64,000 nt of DNA from Tethya wilhelma. Its lineage: Eukaryota; Porifera; Demospongiae; Tethyida; Tethyidae. How positions within the stretch are numbered: the stretch's first letter is position 1; each line of letters starts with the position of its first letter. Positions 48,401-59,427 of this stretch are shown one piece after another. Location: NCBI GenBank assembly GCA_964030475.1, contig CAXIPT010000001.1, positions 11,933,823 through 11,997,822 on the forward strand. The letters are read 5' to 3'. Below the pieces are notes generated by a model. The model worked only from the letters and a program-made list of their open reading frames with translations, did no database searches and had not been told where the DNA came from. Made by a program: the position numbers and the translations under genes.

Positions 48401-50345
48401 GGGGAAGTGCTGTGGGCAGCTCCAATGAAGGAACTCCAGTGCCACTTCGTAGAGATAGTGTGAGGACAATCCACTTCACAGCTCCATGTCACATCACTGG
48501 TGAGTGTGAATCACTGATTAAGTTTCCTAGTAAGTTGCTTTATCCAAAGTCATTCCTACAGGCCATTCAACAGTTCACAGTGTGCTTGTTGGTACTAACC
48601 AGGGTGGTGTACTGGCGTACACACTGGATGTGCCTGCAGCCAAGCATCGATCTTCTAGGTCATCAATAATGATGCCTGTGGGTAAGTTCAGCTGATATGG
48701 TTTTCTCTCAAATACTGTATCATTCAACCATTTTTCTAGAGTGTATATACATGCATGGATATAAAGGTGCATGATATTGAGAGAGGAACAAGGTCACTGT
48801 TCTTACGTACAGTCACTTCATCCTCATCCAGTGAGTCATCCTCAAGGACCAGTTGGGCTTCTGTGTCAATTTTCACTGTTTGAGAGTTATAGTNTACACA
48901 CACACTCACAATGAAGCTAATAAAAACACTCTTTAGGCGTATGCTAAGCTTTCAAAGATTTTATCACCATTGTCAAGCTTCACTAAGCTTCAATGACTTC
49001 ATGTATGGGGGAGGGTTTACTGCATTGTAAGCTTGGTAGTTACAACTCTAGTGAAGGTGTATCAGTTATGTTATGTGTATGAATTGTTCCGGTAGTACTG
49101 TTTACTACATATATTATTTACTATTTCCCTAATAGACAAGGAATTCAACCAAAGGAAAAACCTTGCTACTCTTTTTGTTGGAGTACTGGATAGTCAGTGT
49201 TATCTTCTGGACATCAATGACACAGGGAGTTACCATGCTAGCTCCAAGGGTTCTCATTACATGATAGTGGTGACTGAAGATGCCATCAAGGTGCTGGGAC
49301 TCCCAGGCATGAAGAAAAAATACAGAGTCAGGTTGAAGCAGCATGATGGAGATGAGTTCCATATCGTCTCAGCTCACTACCTTCGTGTTACAGGTGCTAT
49401 TTGATACCATCTGTACTACACATTTTTGCACATGCATGTCATAATATTAAACAATGCCTGCTCATAGTCAGACATGGTCACAGTACAAACATCACAATAA
49501 AATTGAATTTCTTGTCAAACTGTGAGTGATGGTGGCAGAGAGTCAACTATAGCATTTAATTTATAACCTTTCCCCATGATACTATAGAGATGCATGTTTT
49601 CAGGTCTGTCCCACACAAATATCAACAGACGTGGAAGAGAGCACAACTTTTATTCAATACTGGATACTGATTATAATGCCTACTCTACATGATTATTGTA
49701 CACTACCACTGTGTTATCTTTGTTGCATTCGTTCTAACATGTTTGTTTTTGCATGTGTACCCTTCTCTCCTCTGCAGGCCATTCTGCCATTTTGATCATG
49801 GACAGTGAAGGCTACATCTCTATCTATAGCCTTCCTGATCTGAAGCTACTCTGCAAGGAAGACTGTGTGGATGCATCAGATGCTATGGGCCAAAGAAACT
49901 TTGTTGTAAGCAGTGATGGTACCCTCCTACACCAGAGATCACCCTCTGAATTCACAAGAGGATCTGTTACCGAAGAAGGACGAATGGAGTTCCACTTTTC
50001 ACTTCCGACTAAGCATATCTCACCACTCATGCTCACTCCTAATACTCCCAAGTCAATAGCCAATGGAGAACCAATATTTGAAGTAACACATGTAAGTGTA
50101 CATTATAATTATCAAAAGTATGTACATACTCTACTTTCATTAATATGTAGCATCAGATTGGACCAGACTCTCCTCTGAAGTCAATCTCAACAGGTTATGC
50201 TGTAAACCCAGAAGCAGATGTTGATGATGACCCTTCAAACTTTGCTGATGATCATGAAAAAGATAACAGCACGACCCAGTTTCCATTTGGCGAAACCAGT
50301 CCGTCAAGTGCAACCGACAGCACCTTCAGTGAAAGGGCACTCTGA
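42495..50345 (+). CDS. LLGL: Lethal(2) giant larvae polarity protein
   Basis: Start MWKFFGKRFGRNSGAS (exon 42495-42602), then CTHGFPLGPSCLTFDLHRR (from 43744) joins in phase. WD40-type propeller strands follow: LFIGTSSGEIRM, GVELTGLHDDD, CLFVGTLGGITYPMD, LLIGYEHSYLELWNALTW, TTHKDGTIAFWNMN, VLVLLLEQEILFIDLTLPE, ISGHEDGSIKFWDIRG and IAVGCVYGFAVVDYLKG. The decisive feature is the basic serine box RMQSIRKSFRQSLKRLN near 48222-48270, the aPKC phosphorylation and membrane-binding site of Lgl that is lacking in this form in tomosyn. The second propeller ends HQRSPSEFTRGSV, and the last exon ends TFSERAL-stop. No C-terminal SNARE motif is seen. Lgl acts with aPKC/Par6 in basolateral polarity. A contig join (N at 48894) sits between exons, and 48765-48885 could hold a poorly resolved exon. 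Confidence 0.94.
44588..44610. repeat. Short (AC)n microsatellite in an Lgl intron
   Basis: A dinucleotide run in the intron before the MHKWALIDAEGN exon. Confidence 0.9.
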
Positions 50346-51205
50346 GAATAAATGTGACACATCTCATTCTACTTTTACCACATTGACATTCCTGTGGCAG
50401 ATAATTTAATTTTTACCTTCAACATGCTTAACACATTTTATCCTCCTGCATTTTAAATAATGTCTTTCTGACTCAGACTAAAACAATTCTATTTTAAACT
50501 TATTTTTGTGTACAATATTACCCCTCATAATAATATTGTAAGCCTATAATTGTTTTGAATATTGGCTTCTAACATAATTGTTTTAAGTATAATACAATTT
50601 GAAACGTACACTTGACATGTACACTCATGACCATGCATGATTATGCATAATAATTAGTGCATGTGTATTATGTACTGCACAGGCCCAGCATATTTTGGAG
50701 GAGCTGTGCATTAATTAAGAATCAACTGTATACATGTATGGGACCCTTCCCTATGATATATATCCAATAATTATTAATAGATTCTAAAAATATCAAGACG
50801 TAATAGTTAGGTGCTGGAAATCTATAATTATTGTACTCCATAGCTCTGGCCTGCAAGCTATAGGGCAATTAATGTTAACTCAAAAATTGCATGCTAGATT
50901 ATTATAGATTGATGCAGTTTGTCATGCACACAAAATTAGTATATGCTGTACATCATTCCTAATTATTATACCTAATTAAAGTAGCATGCGTCAGTTATTG
51001 AATTATTTCCCTATAGCATGCACGTAATAGTACAAACATACAATGCAATCCCCAAACTACATGACATCATATGAATCCAAGATTAATTACACTTGCATGG
51101 TCTTCAAGAAAAATTATTTATTGTAGTAAAAATGATTAAAAATCATCATACACAGCGTAAAAAGTTAAAAACACAACTTATTGCACACACTATACAATAA
51201 AAACT
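50346..51205. other. Convergent 3' interval between Lgl and LRRK
   Basis: The two genes are tail to tail with 860 bp between stop codons. It is AT-rich with no ORF of merit. 'aataaa' on the minus strand near 51117-51122 is a candidate LRRK polyadenylation signal. Confidence 0.6.
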
Positions 51206-54200
51206 TTACTTGGATGAATTGAGTTCCAACTTAATATCATCATACGTCTTTTTTAACTTTGGCATTATACTGTCCCACACAAGGAGATTGCCATATGTTT
51301 CAGGAGTACCTACAGTATAATATAATATTATATTAATTTTAGTAAAACCAGCAAAGTATGAAACATACCTTTACTTGGAGCTTGGTATCCTGGACGCTGC
51401 AAGAAACCAAACCCTCCACTTAAAATGAGGTATACCTTTTTCTCTTCAATTAATGCAGTTACACACTTGAGACACCTAATAGCACCAACATGACGTTGAG
51501 TGGCAAGCAGTGGAATGTGAGAAACTGCATTGACTACAAGCAAGTGCCCTGAACCAAGACCAAGCCACAAGTTGGAGCTTGGTGGGGGTTGCAGCAACAT
51601 GGATGTTACTCTGGCATCAAATGGATCTATCTTTGAACCAGGTAGCCTGCATACAAGTAGTACAGTTAATGAATGCATAAACAGAGACCATATGAATCAA
51701 TGCTGGAATGATATACTTACAATGTATTCATGATGACATTACAATTTAGTGTCCCCCTGTGTTTTCCTTCTTCTCCATCCCATGTCCACACTTGTACCTT
51801 TGGGCTTCTGTGTTGAGTGGTCCATACTAGGTCTTGACCATTCTCTTCACTTCTCACCTCCACACTAGTGAGATATCCTCTGACAAGGAACAGGTGCAGC
51901 TCATTACACTTGAAACATATTGGTGTATAATACTTACTCTTCTAATGCAATCCACTTCCCTTCAATTGTGAACTCGGGTACCTTCACTACCACCACATCT
52001 CTTCCACAACAGACATGCAGGGTTTTTTGCCGGTGGCATTTCATGCTCCTGATTGGACCTTTACCAACTTCAATTATCTTAGCTTGCGCTTTGGGAATCT
52101 ATTATGTACAAAAAAAACTTCAGTTGAATAATGTGATGTTTGTCACCTAACTCACACTCCTGATTACCTGCAAAAGGAAATCATCAAAAATTGCCAATCT
52201 TCCATTCGCTAGACCAGCACACACATATGCTTCTGTGCTTCCAGGGATCCTTCAGAATAATAATGGTGCGATCATGACAAATAATTTATAACTTTGACAG
52301 GATAAATACCTTATATAATCAAGACACAACACAGCATCTCCAACAGGTGAGAGCTGATGCTTCACCTTGCGCTCATTTGCATCATACACATATACATTTC
52401 CACTATTGCTACACATTAGCATGTTCTTTGTGTCCACAGGAATCATGGAGTGTATCAGTACATTGGGTGGCATCATCATACCCTAAATAGTAAACTAAGG
52501 TTAGATGCAGTACCAGGACAATAGCATAAACGCATACCTTGAGGCTGGCTTTCTTTTGAGAGAGATTCATCACAGAAATCTATGCCAACAACAGCTAGTA
52601 GCTACAAATAATCATTTCTATACTAAGAAGAGACCTACCATTGTCTGTTGTCCTAGATAGCTTGCCATCCATACTTCAACACTCTTAGTATTCTGCTTGT
52701 CAGTGAATGGCTAGACACAAAATATAATATAGTATTATTCATTTGCAAGGATATACTTGTAGTCACACAAAGGGTACCATGCTTTGGTACTAGGTATTAT
52801 CACTGAGATTGTGTGTGGCAGGATATGTACCCTAATAGTGAATGTCTCCACTGGATGGTCATACTCCACTTGAATAGCCCTCTTCAGTGAAACAAACTCT
52901 GTGGAACAGAGCCGATCAAACACCTCCTGTGCTGAAGGCCGTTGAATGGGAGAGAATTGCAAACAGTGCATAATGAGATCTTGCATATCAGGCCAAGGAG
53001 CACACCCATATTGACCAATATCATTGATGGGTCGACCCTAGAGTAGTAGCATGGATTGGCACTATTAATCTCACACCAATACAAAAGCTGTCCTGTTTCT
53101 CAGTGACTACCTGTGCTATAAACTTGTCAATCTCATATCCTGCACTAAGTTCATCAAATGGCTTGTGTCCATCAGTCATCATCACAAACAGCATAAGACC
53201 AAACGAATATATGTCCACCTATGAAAATTGATGGGCAACAGTTATACAAACACTGATAGATCAAGTCATCCAGCCTAGTTATGTAGGTTGGTGTACCGTA
53301 TAGCTAGAAATTTTCGAGGAATAAAATTTTCGCGGAAAGGCGCTCGCCAAACTGTTCATGATTTAATTTTCAAGGATCGATCAACCCCACCCATATATTG
53401 CAATACGATCCTGAAAATTTCGCGGGTAAAATTTTCGAATTTATACTCCTCGGAAATTTCTAGCTATCCGGTACATCTGCTTATATTTATGTGTTCATTG
53501 TCTTCTAAGTATACACATACCTTGTCATTGTATGGTATACTGGAGTACTTTGATGTGAGTAGTTCAGGTGCCTTACAGCCAGCTGTGCCCATGGGTTGGG
53601 TCAAACCTGACTCTGTTGCATAGCAGGCTATACCATAGTCTGATAATTTAGCATTCACCTAAATATAAGATGACAGCCATAGCATAGTACAAACAAATAG
53701 AAATAAAAGACTATATGTACCTTGCTGACAATGTTTTCAGAGAATATCAGTACATTATCAGCCTTCAAATCTCTATAGATGACCTGGTTCCTGTGAAGAA
53801 AGGCTAGAGCACTGGCAACCTATAAGAATACAATACCGTAGGAAATTATATAGCTGAATCAACAGAGCTCTTTCCTACAAGATCAGGCAGTGTCTGACAG
53901 CAACTAACATACATAGTTCTGTTACAATGGTATTTGACATTACTGTGGGAAATCATGTTTGCATTATGAAATCAATCTGTATTGGGTGTCATCAAGGGCA
54001 TATAAACTCCAAGGAGAAACTTCTTTAGTTTATAAGCCCTCGGTATCATTGGTCATGTATTGTCAAACCTCACATAAAATTACGAGTAATGTCAATATTC
54101 TATTTCAGTTGCTCAAAACCTTCTATTGGGGATGAAGCATCATATCAATATAATTATATCTAATTTAAGCTTCTCAATATTCATGATAAAAAATTAGGAG

Positions 54201-57200
54201 CTTGAGTATGAGTCTAGCCAAAAATACATGGATCATTAGCAACAGGCTAGTATTCAACAATAATGGAGCTGCAGACCTTTAAGCTACTTCCCCAACTTAG
54301 ATGTTGGAGCTGTTTGACACAGACCAAACAAACAGAGAGATGGACAGAATGACCACCATTATGTAGTCATCTGCACAGAATCTGTTGTAGACCTACAAAT
54401 CATATCATGATAGCAAGCGTAATTTTTTTCATACTTGAAGAGCAATCCTGTGTTTTAATGATCTGCTCAGGCTTCTGTATGGATGGAAAGAGCTCAAAGA
54501 ACCCAGTGCAGCATATTCCAGCAGTAACATGGCTTGGGGTCTCATACACACAGCTATCATTGAGATGATACAAGGGTGCTCAAGTTGACTCAAAATCTGA
54601 ATCTATAGACAATAATAATAATGTGAAAAAACGCATTAGCTACAATTGCCAATTATAACATACCTCCTGTCTAATAAGATGATAAGGAGTAGTGTTGTTT
54701 ATACAGGCAACCTTCTTGGAGAAAACTTTAACAGCTACTGTCTTGTCTCTGAAGACTGCCTTGTAGACCTCTCCAAATCCTCCCTTCCCAATGACATTCT
54801 TTGAGCTGGTCAAAGAGTTGACAGAAATCATGAAAGCTTGTACAGATGCTATTTATATACCTCTCATCCAAAACAAACTCTCCAGCAGCAAGCTTGTACT
54901 TAGGATCCAAGTCACTTATGATGATATCAGGTGCCTGTATATCAGATCGACAGAAAAATGATCCACTCTGTCTGTATGTAACTTGTATAAATATTTTTAC
55001 CAAATGTTCCAACAAAACTGGTCCTTTATGCAGCGGACACTCTACCTCATCCACACTGAATGATTCCTCTATCAGATGATGGAGTAAGAAACAATGAGCT
55101 GTACTTGATGCTACAAAACAAGAAGGGTGCATGTACATACATTGTTAATTGTGTGGGCATCAAATTCTCTGCACCTAACTCACAAGGGCACACTGGACAC
55201 AGACACTTTGGAGTGATCAGTTCATTGCCTTCCACTACATCAATGTCTCTTAAGCCTGGAAACCACTCATCAATCAATGCCTCAACATTGTCAACAATAG
55301 AACAGAGAAGCTTGGTCCCAATGTTAGTGGCTGGCACAGTGATGTCAAAGGTGTGCGATTGATCTGACAATAGCTCCACAAGAAAGTAAGATTGCTAAAT
55401 GTACAAAATTCAACAAAGACTGTTACACACAATCACTATTTCAAGTTTGTATAATGTAACCATGTAACTTATACCTCTGATGTAAACGTGTAGATTCCTG
55501 TGGACCACATTGCTCGACTAGTACTCTATATTTTAGACAACCCAACTTGATTAATACACATCACAGAGATTATTTAACTGCACAACCTCTTCCTCAAGAG
55601 AAAGAGTCCTTTTAGGAAATGTAATCAGTCTTGCAATGAGACGTGGCCAAAATCCAGGAGGAATGTAACAAAAATCATAGCGCCGGACAATTTGAGCTGT
55701 ACATGTTCAGATAGAATATTAACATTTACTGGCCAACAAACTGAAAACAATGATTTGTGAGTTTCTTACATCCTGGAATAGCTTGGGCAAGGCGGGCACT
55801 GGTAGGCTTTTTCTTAGGAAGTCTTGAAGGAATAAGCAGAGTGTCTTTTGTATGCTTCAATGCCACCTCAAATCTAAGAAACACAGAAAAATGTTATATG
55901 TATAAGACTCATAATTTTGTATTGCGAAAGCCACTTACATTCCCAGTAGGCGAATGTACTCATTCTTGAACTGAGATGGAAACCTTGGCTCCTTCAGTAA
56001 GTGCAAAACAGACTTCTCAGGTAATAGCTAAAAAGTGGAAGATATATCAAGTCAACAACCATTGCGAAACTTGTTTAGGCCAAGGTGACTTGACCTGTTT
56101 ACAAAAGTGACTGAACTAATTACAGGTCAACCTCTGTACTGCAGTCAATGATTGGAACTCTGCCTGCAACAGAGAGGTGGCCTCAGTACTCAGGTGACTG
56201 TAATAGCTCAGGTTTTACTGTACTATACAGATGGTAATCACACATACTCCATCTTCAGAAATGAAGGTCATCTGCTTCACTGAGATTATCTGTGCCATGA
56301 GCATACAGAGCCACTCCGGGTCAAGAAAGTAAAGTTCACTTAGCTGAGTCTGTTGGTCACTGTAATGTAGGAGAACACCACTTTCGTGTAGAAAGTTGAT
56401 AGCCTAAATGTACGTATGTGAAAATAGAATTCAAAATGCACATATGTGAGCTGCTGGTTATTAGATTTCTTGGATTTTATGCAATCCTCAAAAAAAAAAT
56501 TAAAAAATGCTGTGTATATAGTATTGTGGCAATGGCAAGCTGGACAATCAATGCTACTAAAACATAATTTCAGCAAATCCACAAAATTTGAATCCCTTTG
56601 AAAAAATGCCCTATATATTTCAAGTATAGGCCACGATAAGAGTGATGACTTAATTTTAAACATGATACCTGCTCCATCTCTGCTTTGTTCATCTTTTGGC
56701 TTAGCTTGCTTTCATCCATTAGCTCTTTAAGCCGTGTTTCATGAAGGACTGGGAACTTGGACTTACTCATCTTCTTCTTTTCTTTCTGAATGAGTTCTTC
56801 AAGAGCCTGAAAATTAAAAATCCACGATATGACTCCAATTTTAACAACTGCAATTGAAGTTATCATGTACCAAATAGTTTGAGGGTACCATTCCTCCCAT
56901 TATATTCTGTCCACGAAGCTTTGAGCTACAAGGAAAGAAAGTAAAACCAATGTGTAGATTTGCTATAGAATTAAATGTACATTAACATACATATCAATGA
57001 GTTTCTTTATCTCTCTTCTCAGACCAGAAACAAGTTTTTCATCAAAACAGCTGAATTCAGCAAAAGATACATCTAATGGAAATCCAGGCCTCCTTAGCAT
57101 TTCTCTAATTTTGTCCTTCATCAAAGAACTTTGTTTCTTTAATTGGTCTGGGGAGAGTTTGTCAGCATGTGTTCCCACTACAATGATAGGCGATGAGGGT

Positions 57201-59366
57201 GCTCTGGCCTGGATATTGAGAAGCCAAGGTAGCAACATTTGTAGCTCACTCTCTCCAAGACTCAAGTTGTAGACCAGCTAATAGAGATACACAAGAACAG
57301 CAAACAAGGCTGGTAAATGAACGCACTCATAAACTGGTCCTTTATTATACAAATGTGGAGCAAACATACATACATACATGTATAAATTTTACATACTAAT
57401 ACACACCACATAAAGAGATCGTTGTGTGAGGAAACACTGATGTGTGCTATAAAACTCCTCTTGACCAGCAAAGTCCCAGCAATTGACATGATAGGTCACC
57501 ACACTACCAGAGGGCTGCCTCTGTTGGTAACTCCAATGCTTCACAGTCACTCCCATTGTAGCAACATTTGCTTTAGGTGGACCAGAGTACTTCTCCTGCA
57601 GGAGCTGATGAAGCAGAGTGGTTTTACCCTTATCAGCTGCCCCAACTATCATCATCTTCATATGATAGTATGGAACACTTCGATTGAGTCTTGACTTCAA
57701 ATAAGCAACAATAGCCTTAGTGGTTCCATTGTACAAAGAAGGATCCAAGGATAAATTCTTGAGGCCTTGGATGTTTAACTTTAAGAGGCAAGAATAATAA
57801 TAATTATATGATAATTATCAATGTTTCACTTGGAATTATAAGAAGAGCTCACATACCATAAACAGATACTCCAAACTTCCAAGCTCATTGGGTAAGTGTT
57901 TAATATCTTTGTTGTGGCTTATATCAAGACAACTGAGTGAACGAAGACTACCAATCTCCTTAGGAATCTATCAGATAACAGATTGGATATCAAAGACAAG
58001 GCTGTATGACCTCTATCACACACTGCATGCTATGTGTAGCACTAATACAAAAAATCAAAATTTTATCACTCTCACTTGCTTCAGCTTGTTCTGTCCAAGA
58101 TAGAGAGATTCCAAGTGAGGCCAATATCTGCCACAGTCTGCTGACAAATCTAGCTTGGCAATTTTATTTCCAGTCATCCTTATCTCCCTAATACCACAAG
58201 ATTTCCAGGCATACGGCTGAGGAAGAGACTCCAAGCCATTCTCACTAGCATCAACTGTTCTAATACTGAGTATATTTATGTATGCAATGCTTAAATGTGA
58301 GTAACTGAGTGAATGAACGTTTGTTTCTGTGTGTGTGTCCAAACTAACATTGGAGCTGCAGTAATAAAAGTAGAGAATGCAGCCTCATTTCGTCCCAAGA
58401 AATTGTTGGACACTTTCAAAACTTCCAAACACACAAGATCTTGGCCTGCATCTCCGACTATAAGGGCTACAAGGAAAAAGAAAGCACTATCAGATAGAAA
58501 TGTACTTATCATATCAATAAACAACTAACCAAGTTCATTTCTAGATGCATCAAGCATTTTTAGTGATATCAGACTCCTCAAAAAAAGTAGGGGTAACTCT
58601 TTGATTTGATTTTTGGACACATTCAATATTTGTAGATCTTTCACTCTGGTATCAGTATTGGGGACGGAAGTGATGAGGTTACTGCTTAAGTCCAGCACAC
58701 GAAGATGTGGAAATAATGCTTCTCTACCATCCTGAGTAACAGTCTCTGGAAATTTCTCAAGGCGATTATTGCTCAAATTAAGCCGGTCCAGATTGGGAAG
58801 TTTGGGCAATAAAGGAAGCATGGAAATCTACACCATTATAAAAGCAAAATCTAATGGTATTCGAATTTTTACTGCTATACAACACAACCTTGTTTGAGGA
58901 AAAGTCCAGCTCAGTGAGATGGACACTAACAGTGGCTTCTTGTGGGAAAATGGAGAAGTCATTACAACTCAGATTGAGGGACTGAAGCTCGGTCAATTCC
59001 TGATAAGACAATGCATATATTAATATAAATATTAACATACATGTATTATCATAAAATACCTGCATTAAATGACTAGAAAGTTGTGATAGATTGTTTTGCT
59101 TCAGATTGAGTATTTGCAAGCCTTTCAGGCGTTGAACAACAAGGCCCCCTGCGTTGCCACCAATGAGGTCTTGTATACTAACGAGAACATTTGAAGAAAG
59201 ATCTAATCTTTTCACTGGATCAACAATAGGAGCAGAAGGTGTAACACTTTCTTCAGGTATTGCCTCGTATAAACTACTACTTTGAAAGTCAACCTCATCT
59301 CGTGAAGAGTGATGACGATTGGTATATGATTGCTCAAAGCTTGACTTTCGACTACTGGCTGGGGTG
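51206..59366 (-). CDS. LRRK: LRRK2-like Roco kinase, LRR-ROC-COR-kinase-WD40 part
   Basis: Exons run down the minus strand to a stop at 51206-51208. The LRR block (about 57870-59220) has VKRLDLSSNVL and LNLSCNDFSIFP. The ROC GTPase (about 56960-57750) has P-loop GAADKGKTT, switch WDFAGQEEFYSTHQ and base motif VVGTHADKL. The COR region (about 55040-56810) has HETRLKELMDESKLSQ, FKNEYIRLLG and LIDEWFPGLRDIDV. The kinase (about 52860-54830) has glycine loop GKGGFGEVY, AVKVF lysine, YRDLKADNVL and DYGIACY in place of HRD and DFG, and QYGCAPWPDM. The WD40-like end has NLWLGLGSGHLLVV. YRD, DYG and YGCAPWP are LRRK2 hallmarks. The protein is a GTPase-kinase; human LRRK2 phosphorylates Rab GTPases at membranes. 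The 5' part of the gene lies inverted at 59428-62298. Confidence 0.93.
53294..53473. mobile_element. MITE with TACCGTATAGCTAGAAATTT ends, LRRK intron
   Basis: 'taccgtatagctagaaattt' and 'aaatttctagctatccggta' are inverted and 180 bp apart, with nested 'aaaattttcgcg' / 'cgcgggtaaaattttcg'. It is the same end family as 12261-12471 and lies in a kinase-domain intron. Confidence 0.85.
59078..59366 (-). other. Contig-end overlap, arm 1 (289 bp)
   Basis: Reverse-complement identical to 62010-62298 over its full length, and each arm stops exactly at an N (59367, 62299). The shared segment codes KSSFEQSYTNRHH through LNLKQNNLSQL. Confidence 0.95.
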
Positions 59367-59427
59367 NCTATGTAATAGATAGTACTAGTCTGTTCGACTG
59401 TATGTTATAGTATTGTATATTATTCAG

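Noticed and set aside
42495..50345. Tomosyn (STXBP5) as alternative to Lgl
   Set aside because: The basic aPKC box is present and no C-terminal SNARE motif is seen before the stop.
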